NCBI GenBank assembly: GCA_027718005.1
Contig: JALLOP010000063.1
Coordinates: 1 to 8,581 of the forward strand
Direction of reading: 5' to 3'
Source of the DNA: Patescibacteria group bacterium AH-259-L07
Lineage (GTDB): Bacteria > Patescibacteriota > Patescibacteriia > UBA2591 > UBA6264
DNA: 8,581 bases
Shown piece by piece: positions 1-5,409 of this stretch; within the stretch, counting starts at the first letter, position 1, and the number at the start of each line of letters is the position of its first letter. The position numbers and the translations under genes are program-made. The notes under the pieces are model-generated. The model saw only the letters and a program-made list of their open reading frames with translations. It was not told the origin of the DNA and ran no database searches.

Positions 1-42
1 AAAATTAAAATCTTGTAATTCATATTACAGCTCGTGCAATGC

Positions 43-930
43 TTAAATCTTGCATTTTGATTTGTCATTTTGATTTTTGATTTTTGATTTTATTATTATC
101 GTCCATCCAGCAATAAAAGCCCCTATTGCTACAATTTGAGCGAGTCTCAAACCAAAAAATTCTGGCTGCGGATCAATACGAATAAATTCAATTAAAGATC
201 TGCCAAAACTATATAAAATTAAATACACTGCAAATACAGCACCAGGATACCTCATTACGGAGATTACGGAGGTCCGACCTCCGTATTCAGGACGTTGTTT
301 TTTATAGATTTGTTTAAATACTAAAAACAAAATAATAAACACAGCTATATTCCATAATGACTCATACAGAAATGTAGGATGAAAATACTCATAGTTCATA
401 AACGCAGCAGGGCGATATACCAATGCAATAGGAATGCCCCAACTCACCTCAGTGGGCAGACCAAATAATTCAGAATTAAAATAATTCCCCCACCGACCCA
501 TTGCCTGCGCTATTATAATCCCGGGCGCAAATATATCAGCTAATAATAAAAAAGAAAGTTTATGCTTTCTACAATACCAATAGAATGCAAGCGCTCCGCC
601 AACTAATGCACCAAAAATCCCTAACCCGCCGCGCCATATCATAAACATCTGCAATGGATGTTCAATATAATAGGGCAGTTCTGAAAAAACATGATATAAT
701 CGCGCGCCAATCAATCCATATATAACTCCATATACTACCACTTTTTCTATATGCCCCAAAATCGGAGGCCCGACCTCCGATTTTATATTTTTGACTAAAT
801 ATGAAATTACCAGCCACGCAGCAAGCATACCTATTACAATCAGTAATCCGTACCAATGAATGGCGACCGGACCCATGCGAAACAGTATTGGTTGCGGATG
901 AAATGTATGTAAAAAATTAAATATCCACAT
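43..930 (-). CDS. lgt: Prolipoprotein diacylglyceryl transferase Lgt
   Basis: Integral membrane enzyme that moves diacylglycerol from phosphatidylglycerol to the lipobox cysteine of prolipoproteins, the first step of lipoprotein maturation. The 295-residue product has several hydrophobic segments and the family signature GRWGNYFNSE at residues 145-154, with the conserved Arg146 and Asn149. HWYG is at 25-28, HPTFLYES at 184-191, and the C-terminal GRSLIEFIR at 243-251. The position that is His in E. coli Lgt (GG..FHGG) is Phe106 here (GGLGIFGA); other lineages also vary at this site, so I do not call the enzyme inactive. The ATG is preceded by GCGGAG six bases upstream, a good Shine-Dalgarno site. 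Two in-frame palindromes encode KSEVGPPI (about residues 50-57) and GGRTSV (217-222). The last residues, KNQNDKSKCKI, are encoded by a low-complexity ATCAAAA repeat and are probably dispensable. Family assignment is firm. Confidence 0.96.
   Translation of the reverse strand: MWIFNFLHTFHPQPILFRMGPVAIHWYGLLIVIGMLAAWLVISYLVKNIKSEVGPPILGHIEKVVVYGVIYGLIGARLYHVFSELPYYIEHPLQMFMIWRGGLGIFGALVGGALAFYWYCRKHKLSFLLLADIFAPGIIIAQAMGRWGNYFNSELFGLPTEVSWGIPIALVYRPAAFMNYEYFHPTFLYESLWNIAVFIILFLVFKQIYKKQRPEYGGRTSVISVMRYPGAVFAVYLILYSFGRSLIEFIRIDPQPEFFGLRLAQIVAIGAFIAGWTIIIKSKIKNQNDKSKCKI
55..88. repeat. Four TTTTGAT heptamers overlapping the 3' end of lgt
   Basis: TTTTGAT occurs at 55-61, 68-74, 75-81 and 82-88. 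On the minus strand these encode the charged Lgt tail. This is probably an A/T-rich intergenic repeat that has been absorbed into the reading frame by extension of the gene end. Confidence 0.6.
265..285. repeat. In-frame palindromic element 1 (lgt)
   Basis: 21-nt odd palindrome: 10-bp arms around C275, core GGTCCGACC. It encodes YGGRTSV in the cytoplasm-or-periplasm loop before the last membrane region of Lgt. It abuts a tandem 9-bp duplication ATTACGGAG (254-262 and 263-271), which overlaps the left arm. Confidence 0.8.
758..784. repeat. In-frame palindromic element 2 (lgt)
   Basis: 27-nt palindrome with 13-nt arms around C771 and one mismatch near the centre (GGCCCGACC core). The outer part is AAAATCGGAGG / CCTCCGATTTT. 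It encodes KSEVGPPI between the first and second membrane segments of Lgt. It is close in sequence to element 6 in ligA. Confidence 0.8.
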
Positions 931-936
931 AAAACG

Positions 937-942
937 CTCCGC
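937..942 (-). promoter_or_regulatory. Shine-Dalgarno site of lgt
   Basis: Reads GCGGAG on the minus strand, six bases before the lgt ATG. It fixes that start. It is noteworthy because gatA and gatC show no comparable site before their ATG codons. Confidence 0.7.
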
Positions 943-944
943 TT

Positions 945-1078
945 AATTCCTAATTCCAAATTCCTAATTTCTAATGAAATGCCAAATGACTTAATGACTA
1001 AAAAATTTTAGATATTAGACATTTTAGAATTAGAAATTTATTAGACATTGAAAATTAGATATTAGAAATTTTTAAATA
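945..1078. repeat. Degenerate A/T-rich repeats between lgt and gatA
   Basis: Four clean heptamer units, AATTCCT / AATTCCA / AATTCCT / AATTTCT, occupy 945-972. They are followed by decayed units such as AATGAC, and then by units in the opposite sense (TTAGATATTAGACATT, AGAATTAGAAATT) up to about 1078. The two halves are loosely inverted and could fold, but there is no clean terminator stem. I see no gene and no convincing promoter here. Confidence 0.55.
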
Positions 1079-1095
1079 CCTACGTTCTTTTATTT

Positions 1096-2604
1096 TTATC
1101 TTTTATTTTCTTCTAACATCTGTTCAATACTCTTGCCAATCCGTAATATTTTATGTTCTTCAAAATAATTACCAACCAATTGTACGCCTACGGGCAAACC
1201 ATTGCTATATCCTACTGGTAGGGAGATCGCGGGCAGACCAGCTAAATTAACCGGCACGGTATAGATGTCAGATAAATACATAGTTAAAGGATCATCAACT
1301 TTCTCGCCTAACTTAAATGCAGGTGTAGGACTGGTTGGCGTCAGCAAACAATCTACGCCTTTCCCTGTTTTGTTGGAAAAAACCGTACTAAAATCTTGCG
1401 AGATTAAGGTTCGTACTTTTTGTGCTTGTAAATAGTATGCCTCATAATACCCGGCGGACAGCGCATACGTTCCTAACATAATACGGCGCTTTGCTTCCTG
1501 GCCAAACCCCTTGCTCCTTGAATTAAGATATATATCTAATAACGACTGACTATCAGAGCCGGGCTCTGATAGTGGGCTTTTCGACTTAAGGGTCGGACCC
1601 TTAAGTGAGGAGAGGCCGTACTTAATACCATCATAGCGTGCAAGATTTGCTGAAACTTCACAAGGCATAATAATATAATATACGGCAAGCGCATATTCAG
1701 TATGAGGAAGACTTACCTCAACAATTTCTGCTCCTTTATTTTCTAATGTTTTAATTACCTGTTCTACGATATTTCGTACCTGTTTGTTAATGCCGCCCAC
1801 AAAATATTCTTTGGGTATACCAATGGTTATATTTTCAAGCGATGCCTCTCTTACCGGATACTCTATTGAAAACATTGCACTCTCGCTTGTTGCATCCAGC
1901 AAATCATTCCCTTCAATTGCTGATAATACTATGGCAATATCATCAACAGATTTTGCAATCGGTCCAACAGAATCCAATGATGATGCCATAGCGATTAAGC
2001 CATAGCGCGAAACTCTTCCATAGGTTGGTTTTAATCCAACCACGCCGCAAAAACTGGCAGGCTGGCGAATAGAGCCGCCGGTATCAGATCCTAACGCGCC
2101 CAAGCACATATGCGCGGCCACTGCTGCTGTTGACCCGCCTGACGAGCCGCCGGGCACATACTCAATATTGTGAGGATTCTTAACAGGGCCAAAACCTGAA
2201 TTCTCTGTTGACGAGCCCATGGCAAATTCATCTAAATTGGTTTTTCCTACAAGAACTGCTCCTGCATTTTTTAATTTTTTCGCCGCGGTTGCATCCTCTA
2301 CTGCGGTATAATTTTTTAAAATCGTTGACCCTGCCGTACACGGTATTTCATCAACTAAAATATTATCCTTAATTGCTAGGGGAATGCCCTCTAATACATG
2401 TGTCATGCCTGATGAAGCAATTTTTTTATCAATTTGGATTGCATAATCTTGCGCCTTTTTTTCTAAAACTGTAATAAAAGCATTAATGTCTTTATTCTGC
2501 CCTTTAATTTGTTTCAAGCATGCATTAGTTAATTCCAAAGACGAGAACTGCTTTTTTTCCAGTCCTTCATGCGCTTGCAAAATTGTTAATTGATTTAAAT
2601 TCAT
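1096..2604 (-). CDS. gatA: Glutamyl-tRNA(Gln)/aspartyl-tRNA(Asn) amidotransferase subunit A
   Basis: Glutaminase subunit of GatCAB. It releases ammonia from glutamine and passes it to GatB for conversion of Glu-tRNA(Gln) to Gln-tRNA(Gln), and likewise Asp to Asn. The 502 residues carry the complete amidase-signature triad at the positions numbered as in S. aureus GatA: Lys79 (PLAIKDN), cis-Ser154 (PGGSSGGS) and Ser178 (SDTGGSIRQP). Its start, MNLNQLTILQAHEGL, is typical of the family, although no Shine-Dalgarno site is visible. An unusual stretch at about residues 334-353 (KGPTLKSKSPLSEPGSDS) separates the RYDGIKYG motif from LLDIYLNSRSKGFG. It is encoded by two adjacent in-frame palindromes. 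gatC lies upstream on the same strand but is separated by 270 bp holding two RNA genes of opposite polarity. gatB is absent from the window. Confidence 0.97.
   Translation of the reverse strand: MNLNQLTILQAHEGLEKKQFSSLELTNACLKQIKGQNKDINAFITVLEKKAQDYAIQIDKKIASSGMTHVLEGIPLAIKDNILVDEIPCTAGSTILKNYTAVEDATAAKKLKNAGAVLVGKTNLDEFAMGSSTENSGFGPVKNPHNIEYVPGGSSGGSTAAVAAHMCLGALGSDTGGSIRQPASFCGVVGLKPTYGRVSRYGLIAMASSLDSVGPIAKSVDDIAIVLSAIEGNDLLDATSESAMFSIEYPVREASLENITIGIPKEYFVGGINKQVRNIVEQVIKTLENKGAEIVEVSLPHTEYALAVYYIIMPCEVSANLARYDGIKYGLSSLKGPTLKSKSPLSEPGSDSQSLLDIYLNSRSKGFGQEAKRRIMLGTYALSAGYYEAYYLQAQKVRTLISQDFSTVFSNKTGKGVDCLLTPTSPTPAFKLGEKVDDPLTMYLSDIYTVPVNLAGLPAISLPVGYSNGLPVGVQLVGNYFEEHKILRIGKSIEQMLEENKR
1549..1573. 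repeat. In-frame palindromic element 3 (gatA)
   Basis: 25-nt perfect palindrome: 12-bp arms around G1561, core GAGCCGGGCTC. It encodes PLSEPGSDS in a GatA loop between two conserved motifs. It lies 10 bp from element 4. Confidence 0.8.
1584..1606. repeat. In-frame palindromic element 4 (gatA)
   Basis: 23-nt perfect palindrome: 11-bp arms around G1595, core GGGTCGGACCC. It encodes SLKGPTLKS in the same GatA loop as element 3. Confidence 0.8.
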
Positions 2605-2605
2605 A

Positions 2606-2634
2606 TTGACTGTCTTGTTTGATTTTGATATACT
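2606..2634 (+). promoter_or_regulatory. Promoter of RNA1-A
   Basis: TTGACT at 2606-2611, a 17-bp spacer, then TATACT at 2629-2634 with an extended -10 TGA just before it. Counting seven bases on gives +1 at G2641, which is exactly the first paired base of the RNA1-A closing stem. The -35 starts two bases from the gatA ATG, so it points away from gatA. Confidence 0.75.
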
Positions 2635-2640
2635 ATTACT

Positions 2641-2723
2641 GCTGTGGGCGGTGCGTAGTGCCTATCCTGGTTAGTCAGCCAGGGGACGAGGGGTGCAAAT
2701 CCCCTACCGTCCATAGCCTTTTT
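2641..2723 (+). ncRNA. RNA1-A: tRNA-like cloverleaf RNA, cassette A
   Basis: Predicted small RNA of about 83 nt, not recognised as a known family. The closing stem 2641-2652 pairs with 2706-2717 (12 bp with two G-U pairs), and C plus five T follow, so this stem doubles as an intrinsic terminator. Inside it are a short TAG/CTA hairpin (2656-2664, D-arm position), an arm CCTGG/CCAGG (2666-2683) with an 8-nt loop TTAGTCAG, a 5-nt variable region, and an arm AGGGG-TGCAAAT-CCCCT (2689-2705) stacked directly on the closing stem like a T arm. It is not a tRNA: the acceptor stem is 12 bp, the anticodon-position loop has 8 nt, the T loop reads TGC where tRNAs have TTC, and no D loop GG is present. Bases 2667-2680 are the exact complement of the first 14 nt of RNA2-A. 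The same fold recurs in RNA1-B with compensatory changes. Confidence 0.75.
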
Positions 2724-2763
2724 ACCCTGTTAAATGGTTGTCATGCAAATTTAACAGGGTGAA
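2721..2763. repeat. Inverted repeat between RNA1-A and the DnaA-like box
   Basis: Perfect 12-bp arms at 2724-2735 and 2749-2760 (ACCCTGTTAAAT and its complement). They extend to 15 bp with one G-T pair, and the loop is 13 nt. There is no T tract after the 3' arm. Cassette B has no counterpart. It may be a backup structure after the RNA1-A terminator or a protein-binding site; the role is unknown. Confidence 0.7.
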
Positions 2764-2764
2764 G

Positions 2765-2773
2765 TTATCCACA
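2765..2773 (+). promoter_or_regulatory. DnaA-box-like site upstream of RNA2-A promoter
   Basis: TTATCCACA matches the DnaA box consensus TTATNCACA perfectly and sits inside AAGTTATCCACAGG (2762-2775), which is repeated base for base in cassette B. It ends 9 bp before the -35 element. DnaA binding is an inference from the motif. Confidence 0.65.
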
Positions 2774-2782
2774 GGTAAATAT

Positions 2783-2810
2783 TTGACAATATATTTTAAT
2801 CTGTTATGAT
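2783..2810 (+). promoter_or_regulatory. Promoter of RNA2-A
   Basis: Consensus TTGACA at 2783-2788, a 16-bp spacer, then TATGAT at 2805-2810 with an extended -10 TGT. Predicted +1 is A2817 or G2818; the guide begins at G2818. Box spacing and promoter spacing are identical to cassette B. Confidence 0.8.
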
Positions 2811-2816
2811 ATTTAT

Positions 2817-2889
2817 AGGCTGACTAACCAGAATATGGCATTAATACTATGCCCGACTCCCAAAAGTCCCGATTTCATCGGGATTTTTT
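2817..2889 (+). ncRNA. RNA2-A: guide-like small RNA, cassette A
   Basis: Predicted RNA of about 72 nt. Its first 14 nt, GGCTGACTAACCAG (2818-2831), are perfectly complementary to 2667-2680, which form the arm and loop at the anticodon position of RNA1-A. Downstream comes a small hairpin GGCAT/ATGCC (2837-2853), then a CGACTC block that has a counterpart GGACTC in RNA2-B, then a terminator. No open reading frame with a start is evident. The likely role is base pairing with RNA1-A in trans; the consequence is unknown. Its 3' end overlaps the stop codon of gatC on the other strand. Confidence 0.75.
2867..2889 (+). terminator. Intrinsic terminator of RNA2-A, overlapping the gatC stop
   Basis: Stem TCCCGAT / ATCGGGA (2867-2873 and 2877-2883) with loop TTC, followed by six T. 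The loop contains the complement of the gatC TGA. On the minus strand the same stem is followed by CTTTT, so it may also weakly terminate ligA-gatC transcription before gatA. Confidence 0.8.
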
Positions 2890-3186
2890 GTTTTTTCTCT
2901 CAAAAACGGCTCTGGTTTTAATATAGTCACCCTCTCTCAACGGCGCATTTTCTAACAATTTCTCGCGCACCTCCTTGCTTGTTTTTTGCGCCGTATCTTC
3001 TCTTAAAACATTTTTAAGCTGTGTACCGCCGGTCTGGGGCGGTATTTTTTGTGTATTCACTTTTTTTAACTGTCCTATATAATCTAAAATTGCGCCCAAC
3101 TGCTTTTGATATGTTTTAACCTCTTGAGGCGTTAATTTTAACCGCGCAAGCAATGCAATATGTTGTACGTCACTTTTGCTTATCAT
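2875..3186 (-). CDS. gatC: Glutamyl-tRNA(Gln)/aspartyl-tRNA(Asn) amidotransferase subunit C
   Basis: Small subunit that wraps around GatA and helps GatCAB assemble. At 103 residues it has the usual family length. It shows the N-terminal pattern VQHIALLARLKLTPQEV (residues 6-22), the helical YQKQLGAILDYIGQL segment, and the C-terminal LREDTAQ and APLREGDYIKTRAVFE motifs. The ATG at 3186 has no visible Shine-Dalgarno site but gives the expected N terminus. The TGA stop shows that TGA is not reassigned. It follows ligA on the same strand by 96 bp, and is separated from gatA by the RNA cassette A. Confidence 0.95.
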   Translation of the reverse strand: MISKSDVQHIALLARLKLTPQEVKTYQKQLGAILDYIGQLKKVNTQKIPPQTGGTQLKNVLREDTAQKTSKEVREKLLENAPLREGDYIKTRAVFERKNKKSR

Positions 3187-3201
3187 AATACGCTTTGTTT
3201 A

Positions 3202-3237
3202 AATTATTCTAATTGCTCTAATTATCCTAATAAATAT
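3202..3237. repeat. Four 9-bp A/T-rich tandem units upstream of gatC
   Basis: Units AATTATTCT, AATTGCTCT, AATTATCCT and AATAAATAT run head to tail. They are similar in style to the repeats at 945-972. The rest of the ligA-gatC gap is A/T-rich with no clear terminator; a TATACT-like -10 on the minus strand is present at about 3241-3246 but lacks a good -35. Confidence 0.55.
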
Positions 3238-3282
3238 CTCAGTATAATTGGCTCGGATTATAAATTAATTTTATGTTACTGT

Positions 3283-5337
3283 TTATTTTATCATATTCAA
3301 AAAATCTTTCTCTCGGATAACTCTCACTTTGAGCCGCTTCGCCTTATTATACTTTGATCCTGGATCTTGGCCTGCCACCACAAAATCAGTTGATGAGCTT
3401 ACGCTTTCAGATACACGTCCACCACGCGCTCGAATACGTTCTTTTATCTGGGCGCGGGACATACGCTCCAATGCCCCGGTTAACACGAACGTCTTGCCAT
3501 CTAATCCCCCACCTACGAGGTCCGACCTCGTAGATTTTTGTTCTTGGATTCTTATCCCGTACTTTTGTAACTTTTGCAAAAGTTTGATGTTATTTTTATC
3601 TCCAAACCAATCATATATACTTTTTGCCATCACCGGCCCAATATCATACATATTGTTCAGCGTTTCTAAATCTGCCTTCCCAAGATTATCCAGAGTTTTA
3701 AAATGGCGCGCCAATACAATAGCGGTTTCTTCCCCTACATGGCGGATTCCTAAAGCATATAAAAAGCGAGAGAGCGTGATTGTTTTACTGTTCTCAATCG
3801 CGGTAATAATATTATCTGCTGATTTCTCACCAAACCGCTCCAATGGTTCAAGATCACCGATTTTTAAGGTAAACACATCAGAGGCGTCTTTAATTAATCC
3901 GCCATGGATCAATTGTTCTACAATTTTTTTGCCCACTCCCTCAATATCAAATCCACCTTTAGAAACAAAATGGGTAAGAGAGCGATGCTCAATTGCAAAA
4001 CATTTTTTATTTAAACAATAGTGCGCTGCTTCTGATGATTTTCGTCTTACTTGCCCATGACACACGGGGCATTTTTTAGGCATGACAAACACTTTCTGGC
4101 TGCCATCGCGTAATTCTTTTAAAGCCTGAACTACATCAGGAATGACATCACCAGCTTTTTCAATAATGACCGTATCGCCAATTCTCACATCCAAACGTTT
4201 AATTTCATCCTCATTATGCAGTGTTGCACGGGAGACCACCGTCCCCATGATAGTCACTGGTTTTAATTTTGCCACAGGCGTTAATGCCCCTGTTCTGCCG
4301 ACTTGAATTGTGATATCTTTGACAATCGTGGTTGCTTGCTGAGCCGGAAATTTATATGCCCGCATCCAGCGCGGCGACTTCCCCACTGCGCCTAATTGTT
4401 TTTCTTGCTCAATGTTATTGACCACGATCACAACTCCATCATAGTTAAATGGCGCCTGCGCTCTTTTATTCTGCCATTTTTTGTAATATGCCTCAACCTC
4501 ATCTACATTGCCACAATACCGCGTTTGCGTATCAGTTTTAAATCCTAACTGTTTTAATATATCATGAACCTGTTGATGTGACCGCTGTCCTATATCAGTA
4601 ATAATTTCAAACACATAGCAGTCCAAGGGCCGAGACGCAGTTATTTTTGGATCTAATTGGCGAATCGATCCCGCGACCACATTGCGCGGATTAGAAAAAA
4701 TATGCTTTCCTTCTTTTTTCTGTTTTTGATTTAATCTTTCAAAATCATATTTGCGCATAAAAATCTCGCCTTGAACCACTACATCAATATCGCGCTCTAA
4801 GTGCAAAGGAATTGCTTCAATGGTTTTAATGTTTTGTGTCACATCCTCTCCAACCAATCCATTGCCGCGCGTTGCTGCTGTTGCTAATATTCCTTTTTTA
4901 TAGGTCAAAACAATATCCATGCCATCCACTTTTCGCTCGCAAAAATAATCAAACCTAGAAGTCGGAGGCCGGGCCTCCGATTTTTTTACATAGTCGCGCA
5001 TGTATTTTTCCCATTCTTGTAATTCCTCAAAGCTAAACACATCTTCTATTGATAAAATTGGCTCAGGATGGTGAACTTTTTTAAATTTATCTAATGGCGT
5101 GCCTCCTACTCGTTGTGTGGGCGAATCAATGGTAATCAGATCAGGGTATTGCTGTTCAAGCTCAAATAATTCATGTTTTAAAGAATCAAGTGCGGCATCG
5201 GAAATTTCTTGTGTATCCAAAACATGGTATAAATACCGATGACGATGTATTTCTTTTCTTAGCTTTGTAATCCGTTTTTTTACCCTCTCAAGTTTTCCTT
5301 TGGAAAATTTGGGAGGGTGAACTTCTGCCTTATCCAT
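3283..5337 (-). CDS. ligA: NAD-dependent DNA ligase LigA
   Basis: Seals nicks in replication and repair using NAD+. With the start chosen here it has 684 residues, close to E. coli LigA (671). Visible in order: N-terminal Ia domain with the YLYHVL / DSPTQRVGGTPLDKFKKVHH region (35-90); adenylation Lys136 in CERKVDGM; TRGNGLVGEDVTQNI (157-170); GEIFM, SNPRNVVAGSIRQLD; OB-domain ATLHNEDEI; zinc-binding Cys423, Cys426, Cys441 and Cys446; helix-hairpin-helix region (about 450-590); C-terminal BRCT domain (about 610-684, GKTFVLTGAL...). The frame is open 13 codons further, to an ATG at 5376, but those codons cover a promoter -10. The ATG at 5337 falls exactly at the predicted +1, so the mRNA may be leaderless. 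Two in-frame palindromes encode SEARPPT (120-126, just before the catalytic motif) and STRSDLV (602-608, linker to BRCT). Confidence 0.96.
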   Translation of the reverse strand: MDKAEVHPPKFSKGKLERVKKRITKLRKEIHRHRYLYHVLDTQEISDAALDSLKHELFELEQQYPDLITIDSPTQRVGGTPLDKFKKVHHPEPILSIEDVFSFEELQEWEKYMRDYVKKSEARPPTSRFDYFCERKVDGMDIVLTYKKGILATAATRGNGLVGEDVTQNIKTIEAIPLHLERDIDVVVQGEIFMRKYDFERLNQKQKKEGKHIFSNPRNVVAGSIRQLDPKITASRPLDCYVFEIITDIGQRSHQQVHDILKQLGFKTDTQTRYCGNVDEVEAYYKKWQNKRAQAPFNYDGVVIVVNNIEQEKQLGAVGKSPRWMRAYKFPAQQATTIVKDITIQVGRTGALTPVAKLKPVTIMGTVVSRATLHNEDEIKRLDVRIGDTVIIEKAGDVIPDVVQALKELRDGSQKVFVMPKKCPVCHGQVRRKSSEAAHYCLNKKCFAIEHRSLTHFVSKGGFDIEGVGKKIVEQLIHGGLIKDASDVFTLKIGDLEPLERFGEKSADNIITAIENSKTITLSRFLYALGIRHVGEETAIVLARHFKTLDNLGKADLETLNNMYDIGPVMAKSIYDWFGDKNNIKLLQKLQKYGIRIQEQKSTRSDLVGGGLDGKTFVLTGALERMSRAQIKERIRARGGRVSESVSSSTDFVVAGQDPGSKYNKAKRLKVRVIREKDFLNMIK
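3513..3533. repeat. In-frame palindromic element 5 (ligA)
   Basis: 21-nt perfect palindrome with 10-bp arms around C3523, core GAGGTCCGACCTC. It encodes STRSDLV in the linker between the helix-hairpin-helix and BRCT domains of LigA, a place that tolerates insertion. Confidence 0.8.
4962..4980. repeat. In-frame palindromic element 6 (ligA)
   Basis: 19-nt perfect palindrome with 9-bp arms around G4971, core GGCCGGGCC. It encodes SEARPPT ten residues before the adenylated lysine of LigA. Seven T follow on the plus strand. Confidence 0.8.
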
Positions 5338-5343
5338 ACCTCT

Positions 5344-5352
5344 ATTATACCA
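5344..5352 (-). promoter_or_regulatory. Extended -10 promoter of ligA
   Basis: On the minus strand this reads TGGTATAAT, an extended -10 with no clear -35. Seven bases on is the A of the ATG at 5337, implying a leaderless ligA transcript. The 11-mer TGGTATAATAG is repeated in inverted orientation at 5395-5405 as the -10 region of the divergent RNA1-B promoter. Confidence 0.65.
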
Positions 5353-5375
5353 AATTTTTATATTAAAAAAAGGCA

Positions 5376-5403
5376 TTGCCCACTCAACTAAATCTGGTAT
5401 AAT
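5376..5403 (+). promoter_or_regulatory. Promoter of RNA1-B
   Basis: TTGCCC at 5376-5381, a 16-bp spacer, then TATAAT at 5398-5403 with extended -10 TGG. Predicted +1 is A5410, the first paired base of the RNA1-B closing stem, as in cassette A. It is divergent from the ligA promoter. Confidence 0.75.
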
Positions 5404-5409
5404 AGTTTT

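Noticed and set aside
2646..2713. A true tRNA gene in the gatC-gatA gap
   Set aside because: The cloverleaf is real in outline, but the loop at the anticodon position has 8 nt, the D arm is only 3 bp with 3 nt, the T loop lacks TTC, and the acceptor helix continues to 12 bp ending in a terminator.
3329..4021. Plus-strand open frame of 230 codons inside ligA
   Set aside because: It is antisense to conserved LigA domains, has no family features and no ribosome site.
5338..5376. Longer LigA N terminus (MPFFNIKIWYNRG)
   Set aside because: These codons overlay the TGGTATAAT promoter and do not resemble LigA; the ATG at 5337 fits the family start and the predicted +1.
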